A DNA stretch of 64,000 nt, taken from contig NC_014501.1 in the NCBI RefSeq assembly GCF_000147335.1, forward strand, positions 5,882,501-5,946,500, read 5' to 3'. Positions 27,269 through 37,543 of this stretch are shown one piece after another (the stretch's first letter is position 1; every line of letters begins with the position of its first letter). The DNA is from Gloeothece verrucosa PCC 7822 (GTDB lineage Bacteria > Cyanobacteriota > Cyanobacteriia > Cyanobacteriales > Microcystaceae). Position numbers and translations under genes: made by a program. Below the pieces are notes generated by a model. That model had not been told where the DNA came from, ran no database searches, and worked only from the letters and a program-made list of their open reading frames with translations.

Positions 27269-28015
27269 ATGGACAAAATTCGTGTAGTTTTAGTCGAAGA
27301 TCATGATCTAAGCCGCGTAGGTTTGTGTGCTGCTCTACAACAGAATCAGGACATTACCTTAGTGGGTGAAGCCGCCAATGGGCGGGAAGCTTTAAAAGTC
27401 ATCAGAGCGACTCAACCCGATGTGGCGGTTGTTGACATTGGTTTACCTGATATAGATGGCATTGAGGTAACACAAAATCTGAAACACTCAAGCCCCGAAG
27501 GAGAAGAACTGCGAAGCAAGGTATTAATTTTGACCATGCACAAGACTGAGGACTCAGTTATGGCGGCTTTTGCGGCTGGAGCAGATTCTTACGCTCTCAA
27601 AGATGTCAGTTTAGACAATTTAGTTCAAGCAATTAAAGCCACCCATGAAGGAAATACTTGGATTGATCCAGCGATCGCGCGAATTGTTCTTAAGCAAGCT
27701 AGAAGAGATGCTTTGACTTCCGCTACTGTTCAAAAAGTTCCTGAAACCGTTCCGGCTGAGCCGCAAAAGAGCGTTAAAATTGAAGGCGTTGACGATGAAT
27801 ACGCAAAACTGATCGAAAACGACCCTTTAACTGATCGAGAATTAGATGTATTAGAGTTAATTGTTGCCGGTTGTAATAATGCTCAAATTGCTGAAAAACT
27901 CTATATTACCGTAGGAACCGTTAAAACTCATGTACGAAATATTCTTAATAAACTCTGTGTTAATGATCGCACTCAAGCGGCAGTAAGAGCTTTACGGTCT
28001 GGGCTAGTTGGCTAA
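27269..28015 (+). CDS. NarL/LuxR-family response regulator
   Basis: The 248-residue product has a receiver domain at residues ~3-130 (VVLVEDHDLSRVGL, phospho-acceptor Asp in VAVVDIGLPDIDG, Lys in YALKDV). A linker is followed by a LuxR-type helix-turn-helix at about 185-245 (LTDRELDVLELIVAGCNNAQIAEKL, TVKTHVRNILNKL). It is a DNA-binding transcription regulator. The linker of ~50 residues is longer than usual. It is transcribed away from the kinase block and is a plausible output of it, but pairing cannot be shown. Confidence 0.93.
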   Translation: MDKIRVVLVEDHDLSRVGLCAALQQNQDITLVGEAANGREALKVIRATQPDVAVVDIGLPDIDGIEVTQNLKHSSPEGEELRSKVLILTMHKTEDSVMAAFAAGADSYALKDVSLDNLVQAIKATHEGNTWIDPAIARIVLKQARRDALTSATVQKVPETVPAEPQKSVKIEGVDDEYAKLIENDPLTDRELDVLELIVAGCNNAQIAEKLYITVGTVKTHVRNILNKLCVNDRTQAAVRALRSGLVG

Positions 28016-28143
28016 GTTTAATGATGATTTTTGTGATGATTAACTATGATTTTTTTGATTATTTGATTAACTATGATTTGAGTCGAGTTAGCATTTCTCT
28101 CATAGTATTCAATTAATCATTTTAATCATAGTCAGCAGTTTCC

Positions 28144-29040
28144 TTATCGTTTTAAGTTCATCGAATGTCCATTAGAAGCGGGCAGGGAATCGAGAGTTTT
28201 ATCCTGATTATAAAAGTACAGAGTGCGAATCGGATAGGGAATATTAATTTTTGCCTGATCAAAAGCTTCTTTAATTGCTAAAATGGCTCGAGTTTGGGTT
28301 CTTCTAACAATCTGTTGTTGAGGAAGTGTCCAATAACGAGCAATTAAATCGATCGAACTTTCCCCAAAAGCGACTATATCAATATCAGGTTTTGGATCAG
28401 GAAGAACGCCGTTTACCTGTTGAAGAGTTTGCTGTAAAATTTCTCTAGCCTCAGATAAAGAAGTATTATAATCTACTCCCAATGCTAAATCTGTTCTACG
28501 TTTGCCTAACGCTGTTCTGACTTGTACGGCACTGGTAAAAACAGTAGAATTAGGCAACAAAATTTTTTCTCCTTGATAAGTGGCAATTTCTGTAGTACGA
28601 ATATTAATTTGAGTCACTGTCCCTTCATAATCACCAACAATAATTTGATCGCTAATACGGAAAGGTTCTTGTATTAAGATCAGAACACCGGCTAAAAAGT
28701 TTTTAAAAATATCTTGAAAGGCGAATCCTATAGCGACTGAACCTAATCCTAGAGTGGCGATGATATCTCCTAATCTTAAACTAGGAAAAGCGACCACACA
28801 GGCAAAAATAACACCCGTTACCCAAGTCATTACATAAGAGGTTTTAGAAAATAATATTTGTAAAGATTGACTGCGAAGGGTACGGTGTCCTACCCGATTA
28901 GATAGGGATTGCGTAAATTTGGCGGCATAGGCGGTTAGCATAATGATGATTATGCCAGTGAGTAAACCCGGAAGCATTTTTATTCCACTAGCCAAAATTT
29001 CTTGTAAACTCGTTCTAATGGTTTTCATTACTTCATTCAT
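28144..29040 (-). CDS. Small-conductance mechanosensitive channel (MscS family)
   Basis: The 298-residue product has three predicted membrane helices (about 20-40, 62-85, 90-125). The last is the pore helix with GLGSVAIGFAFQDIFKNFLAG, followed by the MscS beta domain (PFRISDQIIVGDYEGTVTQINIRTT) and the cytoplasmic alpha/beta cage. Length and order match MscS of E. coli. It opens on membrane tension during osmotic downshift. It stands alone. Confidence 0.93.
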   Translation of the reverse strand: MNEVMKTIRTSLQEILASGIKMLPGLLTGIIIIMLTAYAAKFTQSLSNRVGHRTLRSQSLQILFSKTSYVMTWVTGVIFACVVAFPSLRLGDIIATLGLGSVAIGFAFQDIFKNFLAGVLILIQEPFRISDQIIVGDYEGTVTQINIRTTEIATYQGEKILLPNSTVFTSAVQVRTALGKRRTDLALGVDYNTSLSEAREILQQTLQQVNGVLPDPKPDIDIVAFGESSIDLIARYWTLPQQQIVRRTQTRAILAIKEAFDQAKINIPYPIRTLYFYNQDKTLDSLPASNGHSMNLKR

Positions 29041-29645
29041 AGGATTTGATACAGTTATTGATGATAGATTTTGTTGAAAAAAAAGATTTTTTTTAATTTT
29101 AAAATGGTATTTTCTTTTAAATGGTATTTACTTAAAACTTAACTGTCCTCTCTCTTTGGGGTTAAATTGTAATCAGATTTATATATTTACTTCTATATCA
29201 AGAACTCAAGAGATAAATTGATTAGTTGTTTCTTTCGATTTAAGGATAAGCTTTCAATCCTAAGTCTAGAACACCTAGCCCATCAAGATTTTTATCTATC
29301 TAAAGTAGGTTTCCGGTCTAAATCTCCTCTTAAAAATATATCTTAAGACAGATAGATTCAAAAAATTTATCTAACTTAAGAGAGAGACCCTCCCAAAAAA
29401 AACATGAAAATATTAAAAAGACAAAAAAACTTTTATATCTAAAGAAATAATTTTCTCAATTCTTTCTTGAGAATGATTGAGAAAAAACAAGGCTTAGTTA
29501 TTCTTTAATTAGAAACTATTACAAAGTTTATTTTTCAATAGATGAGTTTTTTAAAATAAATTGATATTTAAAAACCAATAAAAATGATATTATTAAAAAT
29601 TAATTTATTAAAGATCAATAAGGAGGTTAAAGGAGGTAGCCGATT
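29041..29645. other. 605-bp AT-rich spacer with imperfect hairpins
   Basis: No credible ORF. It contains TTCTCAAT...ATTGAGAA (about 29454-29484) and an imperfect fold-back with CTTAAG on both sides (about 29344-29385). It ends in two Shine-Dalgarno-like motifs at 29621-29637 that belong to the next gene. Confidence 0.4.
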
Positions 29646-29972
29646 TTGCACAATCAAGATATAGCCCAAACCTATCTAAGCTTAAAACAGCACAGTAACA
29701 CCCGTAACTCTAATCATAAGGAGCCTAAAAGCGTAACAAAGTATAAACTAAATCTGAGGGAGGAAAACTCATCAAATAATTCTACTCATCTGTCAGTACC
29801 ACAAGGAGTGATTCAAGATATTTTGGGATATCCAGTAATCCAAGTCATTTTTGATGAGCAAGGAAATGTCATTTTAGATATTGGTGATTTAATTACCTAC
29901 CAAGCGGTTGAACGTGCAATTAAAGCCAATGTTTTTAAAATTTTGCTGGATGCAGTTTACATGGGCAAGTAG
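29646..29972 (+). CDS. Conserved-looking small protein with TTG start
   Basis: The frame starts at TTG with AGGAGGT 8 bases upstream (29631-29637) and a second AGGAGGT at 29621-29627, so the start is well supported although unusual. The 108-residue product has a polar, likely disordered first half and a compact C-terminal domain (about 55-105) with ILGYPVIQVIFDEQGNVILD, then GDLITYQAVERA and KILLDAVY. I do not recognise the family with confidence. No signal peptide or membrane segment. The strong ribosome binding region suggests high expression. Confidence 0.65.
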   Translation: MHNQDIAQTYLSLKQHSNTRNSNHKEPKSVTKYKLNLREENSSNNSTHLSVPQGVIQDILGYPVIQVIFDEQGNVILDIGDLITYQAVERAIKANVFKILLDAVYMGK

Positions 29973-30074
29973 AAGATTTAACTTAATCCGGATTAATGTT
30001 TCTTTTGTCTTTTTACCTTACAAGAAAAGAGAGTTTATTTGATTAAAACTCCCTTATCTTGCAAAATCTTTAAT

Positions 30075-30962
30075 TTATACAGCTAAATTTTTGAGCTTAA
30101 AAGCTTTATATTTTAAAGTTCTCATTGCCCTATTTTGAAGTTGTCTGACTCGTTCGCGGCTAAGATTACAGTAGTTACCGACCTCTTCTAAACTCATTTG
30201 TCTACCGTTTTTTAGTCCATAGCGTAGAGCAATAATTTCTTGCTGGCGAGGCGGTAAACTTTCCAGCAGTTCATCCACCATCGATCTTAATTCGATTTGA
30301 GCAACAAAATCATTAGGCGTTTCTGAATTATCTGCCAAAAGTTCTTCTAGCTCTGTTTGCTCATCCTCCATTTTCATGTTTAAACTATAAGAGCGAGTAC
30401 GATGATCGGCTTGGCGGATAGCGTGTAATTCATGAAGAGACAACTCAAGCGCGTTTGCTAATTCTTGTTCTGTGGGTCTTCTCCCTAATTCTCCGGTCAG
30501 TTGACGAGTCACTCTTTTAAGTTTGTTGAGACTTTCTGTGAGATGACTCGGTAAACGAATGGTACGACTTTGGTCGGCGATGGCACGGGTCATAGCTTGA
30601 CGAATCCACCAATAAGCGTAAGTGGAAAATTTATAACCTTTGGAGGGATCAAACTTTTCTACCCCTCGAATTAATCCGATACTCCCTTCCTGAATCAAAT
30701 CGAGAAAAGATAAGCCACGTCTTTGATATTTTTTAGCAATGGATACCACTAAACGTAAATTTGCATTAATCATTTTGCGCTTGGCGCGTTTCCCTTGTTG
30801 AATAATGCGTTTTTCTTCTGGGGTAGGGTTCTCTTTGTCTATTAAAGCCATCATTTTTTGAACTTGAGTGGCCAGTTCGATTTCTTGTTGTGCATTTAAC
30901 AAGGGAGTGCGGCCAATTTCTTGTAAATAGGCTTTGACGTTATCAACGGTTTCTTTAGTCAT
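30075..30962 (-). CDS. Group 2 RNA polymerase sigma factor (sigma-70 family)
   Basis: The 295-residue product has region 1.2 ([14 protein letters not shown]), region 2 ([51 protein letters not shown]), region 3 and region 4 ([23 protein letters not shown]). It lacks region 1.1 and the long spacer of the primary sigma, so it is a non-essential group 2 sigma of the SigB/SigD/SigE type used for stress, dark or nitrogen responses. The exact paralogue letter cannot be set from sequence alone. Confidence 0.92.
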   Translation of the reverse strand: MTKETVDNVKAYLQEIGRTPLLNAQQEIELATQVQKMMALIDKENPTPEEKRIIQQGKRAKRKMINANLRLVVSIAKKYQRRGLSFLDLIQEGSIGLIRGVEKFDPSKGYKFSTYAYWWIRQAMTRAIADQSRTIRLPSHLTESLNKLKRVTRQLTGELGRRPTEQELANALELSLHELHAIRQADHRTRSYSLNMKMEDEQTELEELLADNSETPNDFVAQIELRSMVDELLESLPPRQQEIIALRYGLKNGRQMSLEEVGNYCNLSRERVRQLQNRAMRTLKYKAFKLKNLAV

Positions 30963-31024
30963 ATTTACTAATTAATTGTTGATTGCCGGTTTCCTAGATG
31001 AGTTTAAAGTTGGATGTTTAAGGA

Positions 31025-31285
31025 TTAACGAGATTTAGGAATCTGGAGTTCTAGGCAAGGAATAAGCTCTTGCAATACTCCTAGGGCTGACTGCCGATAA
31101 ATTTCTAGTTTAGCTTGGTAAGGAGCCGTAAAAAAGAAACATTCTTGCGGAAAGACCACTCGTTCACAATCGTGTTCATCCAGATTAGTAATGCGGGCAA
31201 TAATGGTTTGTTCAGTGCGGTTACAATAGCAACAGACAATTTGTTTTGTTGTATTGACTGTAGGAGGAGAGAAGATTTTAAGCAT
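31025..31285 (-). CDS. DUF1830-family protein
   Basis: The 86-residue product has the cyanobacterial DUF1830 pattern: IVCCYCNRTEQTIIARI, then ERVVFPQECFFFTAP and LEIYRQS. The CCYCNRT cluster is the family hallmark and may bind metal. Function unknown. It lies 62 bp upstream of the sigma gene on the same strand, so the two may be co-transcribed. Confidence 0.8.
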   Translation of the reverse strand: MLKIFSPPTVNTTKQIVCCYCNRTEQTIIARITNLDEHDCERVVFPQECFFFTAPYQAKLEIYRQSALGVLQELIPCLELQIPKSR

Positions 31286-31585
31286 AATCTACTTAATACT
31301 CAAGAGCAAATAACTTTTTTTTGATTTTTAAACTGAGATTTTTTTTTAGTTTGTTAACAACAACATAAACAAAGTTACAAGAGTTTTTGGATATATGATT
31401 ACCTTATCTTTGATTAGATAGCCACACATCGCACATAAGACATAATTCTTTTGAAAGATTAGAAGGACATGAAGAGAGAAATATTCATCACATTAAAACA
31501 ATTTTTATAAATTAACGCAACGAGATGGCCGATTTTTGTCAAAATAAAAGCTAGTCCCGATTTTTTAAAATTATAGACAAGCTAG
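31286..31585. other. 300-bp divergent spacer before the exchanger gene
   Basis: AT-rich promoter region shared by the DUF1830 gene (minus) and the exchanger (plus). No repeat or ORF seen. Confidence 0.4.
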
Positions 31586-32686
31586 ATGCTCAACAAAAAC
31601 ACTATATTTCTGATTTTGTCAATCTTTGTCCCCATTTCTCTTGTCGCTCATTTTTTGGCATGGAATTCTACTATAGTTTTTATTACCGCAGGTTTAGCCA
31701 TTGTGCCCTTAGCCGCTTTTATGGGAACGATAACCGAAGAAATTGCGGTAGTGGTGGGGCCTAACTTAGGAGGGCTATTAAATGCCACCTTTGGCAATGC
31801 CACAGAATTAATTTTGGCTTTCATTGCTCTCAAAGAGGGATTAGTCACCATTGTTAAAGCAACGATTACAGGCTCAATTATCAGTAATTTACTTTTGGTG
31901 ATGGGGTTTGCTATGCTCTTAGGAGGACTTCGCTACAAAGAGCAATATTTTCAGCCCGTAGCGGCTCGTTTAAATGCCTCCTCGATGAATTTAGCGGTGA
32001 TTGCGATTCTTTTACCCACTGCGGTGCAATATACCTCTTCAGGCATTGAGGAAACAACTTTACAGCAATTATCCGTCGCTGTTGCTGTCATTTTAATTTT
32101 GGTTTATGGGTTAACCTTGTTTTTTTCCATGAAAACCCATACTTATCTTTATGAGGCGGGAATCGCTACTGAAGAGGAATTAGCCGCCATAGACGACGCT
32201 GAAAGTTCGAGTAAGCCGCTCGGGTTTTGGATAGTGTTATTATTGGTGATCACCGTTGGAGTCGCCATCGAATCAGAGTTATTAGTTAATTCTTTAGAAG
32301 AAGCGACTTCTAAGTTAGGGTTGACTTCTTTATTTACTGGGGTGATTTTGTTGCCAATAATTGGTAATGCGGCTGAACACGCTACGGCGGTAACGGTAGC
32401 GATGAAAAATAAAATGGATCTTTCCTTATCGGTAGCGGTAGGTTCTAGTTTACAGATTGCGCTATTTGTTGCCCCAGTTTTGGTGATTGCGGGTTGGTTT
32501 TTGGGTCAACCGATGGATTTAAATTTTAATCCTTTTGAGTTAGTTGCTGTGGCTGTTTCTGTACTGATTGCTAATTCTATTAGTTCTGATGGTAAGTCGA
32601 ATTGGCTAGAAGGAACTTTATTACTGGCAACTTACATTCTGTTAGGGTTTGCTTTTTTCTTTCATCCCATTACTGAAGGCTTGTAA
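31586..32686 (+). CDS. Calcium/proton exchanger (CaCA superfamily, Cax type)
   Basis: The 366-residue product is an 11-helix membrane protein with the two inverted alpha repeats of cation/proton exchangers. The first contains LLNATFGNATELILAFIAL and the second PIIGNAAEHATAVTVAMKN, each with the ion-binding GNA(T/A)E. A short acidic loop (EEELAAIDDAESS) sits between the halves, as in Cax. It exports Ca2+ in exchange for H+. In cyanobacteria such exchangers help with salt and alkaline tolerance. No partner gene adjacent. Confidence 0.93.
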   Translation: MLNKNTIFLILSIFVPISLVAHFLAWNSTIVFITAGLAIVPLAAFMGTITEEIAVVVGPNLGGLLNATFGNATELILAFIALKEGLVTIVKATITGSIISNLLLVMGFAMLLGGLRYKEQYFQPVAARLNASSMNLAVIAILLPTAVQYTSSGIEETTLQQLSVAVAVILILVYGLTLFFSMKTHTYLYEAGIATEEELAAIDDAESSSKPLGFWIVLLLVITVGVAIESELLVNSLEEATSKLGLTSLFTGVILLPIIGNAAEHATAVTVAMKNKMDLSLSVAVGSSLQIALFVAPVLVIAGWFLGQPMDLNFNPFELVAVAVSVLIANSISSDGKSNWLEGTLLLATYILLGFAFFFHPITEGL

Positions 32687-32883
32687 TTATCAAATTTTAA
32701 TTTTCTTTATTTTCCTACCTTGAAAGCCATAATTGATCTCTGTTAAATCTTGTGATGGGCTACCATTAATCAACGAATCTCCACCCCCTTATTTAGGGGG
32801 GCAGGGGAGTATCTGTTTGTTAGTAAACATCAATGATAATTAATCTTAAAATAGGCAAACAAACGAAATGTTTTCAATTTTTA

Positions 32884-33432
32884 CTACAGCCTATCGCCAT
32901 TTTGATAAAAATGAAATCGTCCGACTCCCAGATACAAACCTAACGAGTCTTCCCCTTGCGGAAAAACCGTAACGCCAAATAAATAAACGCCGCCATAATC
33001 CGGATTTCTAATCGGTTTTAATCCCACCGTTACCGTATTTCCCGGCGGAATAGGCGGATCAAACGTCACCGTAACTGTTTCAAATTGTCTATCCCATTCA
33101 GCATTTTTAATAGTATAGTTTTCGCCTCGATGGGTATAAGTTCCTACAAAAGCCACTGTTTTCTCGGGATAAAAATCAATCGTTTGGGGTGAGTAGCGCT
33201 GCCCGATCACAATTTTTCCGACAGGTTCTCCGACATCTTCAGGAATTTCAATGGTAAAATAATACTTAGCCGCCGGGACTCTAACGCCGTCAAAAGTCGT
33301 AATAGCATCTAGTAAAAGAGGGGATTTTTCAAAAGACCTTGTTCCATCAGCAAACTGAATTGCTAAGACCGGCGAACCGAGGCAAGTTAATAAGCTTGTT
33401 ATTCCTAAAGTTGCCCCTAAATATTTCCACAT
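32884..33432 (-). CDS. DUF2808 secreted protein
   Basis: The 182-residue product has a signal peptide (YLGATLGITSLLTCLGSPVLA) and the DUF2808 domain: VRVPAAKYYFTIEIPEDVGEP, TIDFYPEKTVAFVG and FDPPIPPGNTVTVGLKPIRNP. It is a cyanobacterial family of exported beta-rich proteins with no known function. A cell-envelope or periplasmic location is expected. Confidence 0.83.
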   Translation of the reverse strand: MWKYLGATLGITSLLTCLGSPVLAIQFADGTRSFEKSPLLLDAITTFDGVRVPAAKYYFTIEIPEDVGEPVGKIVIGQRYSPQTIDFYPEKTVAFVGTYTHRGENYTIKNAEWDRQFETVTVTFDPPIPPGNTVTVGLKPIRNPDYGGVYLFGVTVFPQGEDSLGLYLGVGRFHFYQNGDRL

Positions 33433-33559
33433 AAATTTTGTTTAAAACATTTCTACTATCTTTAATATATAAAGAAAAAAAATAAATGACTGTTAATGAT
33501 TAACGATTCCCGACTTGCTTGAACATTACTTACCTTACTAAGCATTAAATACTAATAAC

Positions 33560-33632
33560 AGTTAACGTGGAGGCGACCTCCACGCCGTTTAAAATACAGG
33601 GTTAACTGGGGTGCGGAACGAGTTCCGCACTG
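33560..33632. repeat. Two perfect palindromes downstream of pnp
   Basis: GTGGAGG-CGA-CCTCCAC (about 33567-33583) and GTGCGGAA-CGAG-TTCCGCAC (about 33612-33631) lie between the pnp stop and the DUF2808 gene. The second shares the GCGGAAC core with repeats at 8943 and 36756. They could stabilise the pnp 3' end or be REP-like elements. Confidence 0.6.
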
Positions 33633-33642
33633 TTAATGTCAC

Positions 33643-35799
33643 CTAGAGAAGTGCGGCGGCTCTACGGGCTGCGGCGGCTTCTTCAGGATGGATACCTAAG
33701 CGGGTTAAATTGAGACGACCTTTATTGTCTATTTCCCGAACTTTAACCACGACTTCATCCCCAACGGCTAACTCATCCTCAACTTTACCGACTCGACCTT
33801 CAGCCAGTTGAGAAATATGAATCATACCCTCTTTACCGGGCATAATTTCCACAAAAGCCCCGATCTGAATGATGCGAGTCACACGACCCACATACACCTC
33901 ACCTTCATTGAGTTTACGGGTCATATTATGAATTAACTGTTTAGCCCGTTCGGCTTGTTCAGCTTCAGAAGCGGAAATGGTCACCGTTCCATCATCATCA
34001 ATATCGATCTTGGTCTTGGTTTGTTCAGTAATACTTTTAACCGTTTTCCCACCAGGACCAATAACCAACCCGATCATATCCGGATCGATCCTCATGGTTA
34101 ATAGACGGGGAGCATAGGGAGACAATTCTGGACGGGGTTGTTCAATGACACTGAGCATTTTGTCAAGGATATGTAACCGCGCCGGTCTTGCTTGTTCGAT
34201 GGCTTTAGCGACAATATCCATAGACAGCCCTGTAATTTTCATATCCATCTGAAGGGCTGTAATGCCGTTGTCGGTTCCAGCTACTTTGAAGTCCATATCC
34301 CCTAAGAAATCTTCTATCCCCTGAATATCGGTGAGGATACGCACTTCGTCGCCTTCTTTAATTAATCCCATGGCCGCCCCACTGACGGGTTTAGTAATGG
34401 GAACTCCAGCATCCATTAAGGCCAGAGTGGAGCCGCACACAGACCCCATAGAAGTCGAACCATTAGAGGAAAGCACCTCAGACACGACCCGAACCACATA
34501 GGGAAATTCCTGCTGAGTGGGTAAAACCGGAGTAATTGCCCGTTCGGCTAAAGCACCGTGACCGATTTCCCGCCGTCCGGGAGAGCGCATAGGACGGGTT
34601 TCGCCCACTGAGTAGGGAGGGAAATTATAATGATGGAGATAGCGCTTTTCGTCTTCGGGATGGAGATCATCAGCTAACTCTTGAGCATCTCCTGGGGTTC
34701 CTAGAGTGGCTAGAGAGAGAACTTGGGTCAGTCCGCGACAAAATAGACCACTTCCGTGAACTCGTTGGGGCAGAAGACCCACACGGCAGCTAATAGGACG
34801 TACTTCATCGAGTTTACGACCATCTACCCTCACGCCCTCATTAATAATTTGAGCGCGCATGAGTTTTTTGGTTACGTCCTTGAATAGGTTGGAAACTAAT
34901 TTCGAGTCTTCTGTAACGGCAACTTTAACGGGGTCTTCTTCAGGTAGAGAGGCGATCTCTTCTTGGACTTTAGCGGCTTTGATCTCATCTAGGGCCAGGT
35001 CCCGGGCGGTTTTATCAAGGTCATACTGAGAGAGAACTTTTTTAATCTCGTCGCTAGTACGCTCAGTAATAAACTCCAGCACAGGCTGATTAACGGGGGG
35101 TTCTTCTGAAGAAACGATTTCTATTCCCAAGGTTTGAATGACATCAAGTTGGGCGGCAATTAAATCCCGTACCGCTTCATAACCAAAATCGATCGCTTCA
35201 ATGATGTCTTGTTCAGGTAACTGGTTAGCTCCTGCTTCCACCATGACCACACCTTCAGGACTCCCAGCCACCACCAGATCCAGGTCTCCGGTGTTAATTT
35301 CCTTATAGGTAGGGTTAATAATAAAATCATCCCCTACTAAACCGACTCGAACGGCTGCCATCGGCCCAAAAAAGGGAATTTTTGCTAATATCACTGCTAG
35401 AGAAGCCCCGGTTACCGCTAAGACATCGGGGGGAACTTCTTCATCCATTGACAAAGTGGTAGCGATGACCTGAAGATCATCTCTCAACCAATGGGGGAAC
35501 AGAGGACGTAAAGGCCGATCTATCAGACGACTGATTAAAATGGCTTTTTCAGGAGGCCGACCTTCCCGTCTGAGAAACCCTCCTGGTATTCGTCCTGCTG
35601 CATAAAGTCTTTCTTCATAATCAACCGTTAACGGAAGAAAATCTACTCCTTCCCGGCCAGGTACTTTAGTTGCTGTAACTAATACTGCCGTATCTCCCGA
35701 TTGAATTAAGACGGAGCCGCCCGCTTGAGGGGCTAGTAATCCTAGTTTTAGTCTAATATCCCGTCCGTCAAAGGATATCGACCTGTCAAATTCTTCCAT
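33643..35799 (-). CDS. pnp: Polyribonucleotide nucleotidyltransferase (PNPase)
   Basis: PNPase degrades RNA from the 3' end with phosphate. The 718-residue product has two RNase PH cores (residues ~10-225 and ~310-540, the second with [23 protein letters not shown]), a linking helical domain, a KH domain ([16 protein letters not shown]) and an S1 domain ([19 protein letters not shown]). Full length. In cyanobacteria PNPase also makes the heteropolymeric 3' tails of RNA. The usual rpsO neighbour is absent here. Confidence 0.97.
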   Translation of the reverse strand: MEEFDRSISFDGRDIRLKLGLLAPQAGGSVLIQSGDTAVLVTATKVPGREGVDFLPLTVDYEERLYAAGRIPGGFLRREGRPPEKAILISRLIDRPLRPLFPHWLRDDLQVIATTLSMDEEVPPDVLAVTGASLAVILAKIPFFGPMAAVRVGLVGDDFIINPTYKEINTGDLDLVVAGSPEGVVMVEAGANQLPEQDIIEAIDFGYEAVRDLIAAQLDVIQTLGIEIVSSEEPPVNQPVLEFITERTSDEIKKVLSQYDLDKTARDLALDEIKAAKVQEEIASLPEEDPVKVAVTEDSKLVSNLFKDVTKKLMRAQIINEGVRVDGRKLDEVRPISCRVGLLPQRVHGSGLFCRGLTQVLSLATLGTPGDAQELADDLHPEDEKRYLHHYNFPPYSVGETRPMRSPGRREIGHGALAERAITPVLPTQQEFPYVVRVVSEVLSSNGSTSMGSVCGSTLALMDAGVPITKPVSGAAMGLIKEGDEVRILTDIQGIEDFLGDMDFKVAGTDNGITALQMDMKITGLSMDIVAKAIEQARPARLHILDKMLSVIEQPRPELSPYAPRLLTMRIDPDMIGLVIGPGGKTVKSITEQTKTKIDIDDDGTVTISASEAEQAERAKQLIHNMTRKLNEGEVYVGRVTRIIQIGAFVEIMPGKEGMIHISQLAEGRVGKVEDELAVGDEVVVKVREIDNKGRLNLTRLGIHPEEAAAARRAAALL

Positions 35800-36077
35800 G
35801 CAGCGTTTTTCCCTTTTCTATCACTCTTCATCTTCTGTCGCAATCCTAACATTTTTGTACCACCCTAGGAGGATTAGTTCTAAATTCGCCTTTGTTATTA
35901 GTAAATTAGTACGGTTTAGCCAGAATTTCTCTAAGATTCTCAAGTCAATTGTTATAGCAGTTGAAGAATATGTTAAGACAGTCTCAATGGCTAAAATCTC
36001 GTTATCGCTCTTATTTGCCTATAACAGAGCTAAAGAGAGCTTTTCTTGAGAACTCGCCAGGATGACAGTCATCGCTG

Positions 36078-36350
36078 TTAATGGTTAACGCTTAATTCTC
36101 TTGCTTCGGGGTTAATCCCTAAATGCGGCTGAAATTCTCTCAAACGAGACTGGGCTAAATCTCTAATTAAAGGGGTTCTTAAGCGAATATAACCCTTGAC
36201 TTTTTTGGATTCTTCTGTAGTGAGAGTTTCTTTTTCTTGTAATCGTTGTAGCAGTTGATTCACTAAGTCCTGATCAGGTAAACTCAGTAATATATGGGCT
36301 TGACTTTCTTCCACTACAGTCCATAATTGTCGTAACATAGAAGAATTCAC
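36078..36350 (-). CDS. Small conserved cyanobacterial protein, GTG start
   Basis: The frame is open from 36461, but the recognisable part starts near MLRQLWTVVEESQAHILLSL. I place the start at a GTG (36350) preceded at seven bases by AGGA, giving about 90 residues. The conserved-looking core contains LPDQDLVNQLLQRL and YIRLRTPLIRDLAQSRL, all helical. The residues upstream of this GTG look like translated noncoding DNA. Function unknown. An ATG at 36338 is the other possible start. Confidence 0.6.
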   Translation of the reverse strand: MNSSMLRQLWTVVEESQAHILLSLPDQDLVNQLLQRLQEKETLTTEESKKVKGYIRLRTPLIRDLAQSRLREFQPHLGINPEARELSVNH

Positions 36351-36585
36351 GATAGTTTCCTGCCTTTTAACTGTTTGAGGGATTCTTTCAGATTCTCTGA
36401 GAAAAACTTTTCTCTCAAAACAATCTAAAGAAATTATTAAAGTTTTTAACGAGGTTGACAATATATTAGCTAAGAAGATTTATTTAAATATAGGGATCTT
36501 ATTATTTCTTAATATAATTTAATAATTCCTCGAGGGGTTACCATAACCTAAGTTGTCTTCTAAAAAAGTCTTTTTAAATACTATA

Positions 36586-37488
36586 ATGCGTAAATTTTTC
36601 CTCTTGGTAGTTTTAAGCTTGTTAGGAGTGATCTTGTACACGGGCAGTTTTTCGTCCACGATGGCGCTATCTCCTCAAAATCCGGATTATGCTCAAAAAA
36701 TCTGGCAATCCCATGCAAATGATTCCCCTATAGCCACTCCTATGGTAACCCAACAGTCGGGAACTCGTTCGGTCCCCCAGCCTACTGTACCGGTTCAAGT
36801 AGAATCGGTGACCTATGGAACCATGAATAAAAAACCGCTCAAAGGTTATCTGGCGCGTCCATCCCAAACGAACAAAGATTTACCCGCCTTAATTGTTATT
36901 CATGAGTGGTGGGGACTCAACGATAATATTAAAATGATGACACAGCGACTAGCCGGAGAAGGATACACGGCCTTAGCGGTGGACCTGTATGGGGGACAAG
37001 TGGCAGATAATCCCGCTACAGCCGCACAATTAGTCACAGAAGCTCAAAAAAATCCTAAGTTACTTAAAGATAATCTGCGTTCGGCTTATCAATATTTAGA
37101 ACAAAATCAAAAAGCCAGCAAAATTGCTAGTATTGGCTGGTGTTTTGGGGGAACTTGGTCTTTTAATACCGCTTTATTATTTCCTACAGAACTTGATGCC
37201 GCCGTGATTTATTACGGTGGGGGAATAGAAACCAATCCCAATGTACTAAAACCTCTACAGATACCAATTTTAGGAATTTTTGGAGGATTGGATCAAAACC
37301 CTCCTGTAACCAAAGTCAGAGAATTTGAAAAAACCCTTCAATCTCTTGGTAAACCTGTAGAAATTTATGTTTATGAAGATGCCGATCATGCTTTTGCTAA
37401 TCCTTCGGGAACTCGCTATAATGAAGCGGCAGCCAGAGATGCTTGGCAAAAAACCCGCGCATTTTTGCAAAAATACTTACAAAATTAG
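36586..37488 (+). CDS. Secreted dienelactone-hydrolase-family protein
   Basis: The mature part is an alpha/beta hydrolase with the dienelactone hydrolase triad: Cys in SIGWCFGGTWSF, Asp in GGLDQNPP and His in DADHAFANPSG. The first residues from the ATG at 36586 (MRKFFLLVVLSLLGVIL) are a signal peptide; an upstream TTG at 36553 would add 11 residues and is less likely. A ~60-residue linker follows, rich in Pro/Thr/Gln. Its DNA contains the dispersed palindrome GGAACTCGTTCGGTCC (about 36760), so the repeat has been absorbed into the coding sequence. Substrate unknown. Confidence 0.88.
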   Translation: MRKFFLLVVLSLLGVILYTGSFSSTMALSPQNPDYAQKIWQSHANDSPIATPMVTQQSGTRSVPQPTVPVQVESVTYGTMNKKPLKGYLARPSQTNKDLPALIVIHEWWGLNDNIKMMTQRLAGEGYTALAVDLYGGQVADNPATAAQLVTEAQKNPKLLKDNLRSAYQYLEQNQKASKIASIGWCFGGTWSFNTALLFPTELDAAVIYYGGGIETNPNVLKPLQIPILGIFGGLDQNPPVTKVREFEKTLQSLGKPVEIYVYEDADHAFANPSGTRYNEAAARDAWQKTRAFLQKYLQN

Positions 37489-37543
37489 CATTAACATAAT
37501 GTGATCGAAATCTTGTACTTGGCGGCTCCTTATACAAGACTGA

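Noticed and set aside
35798-36049. 83-codon ORF upstream of pnp on the plus strand
   Set aside because: Composition is Ser/Phe/Lys-rich without domain features; it starts over the pnp start codon and looks like a chance frame in the promoter region.
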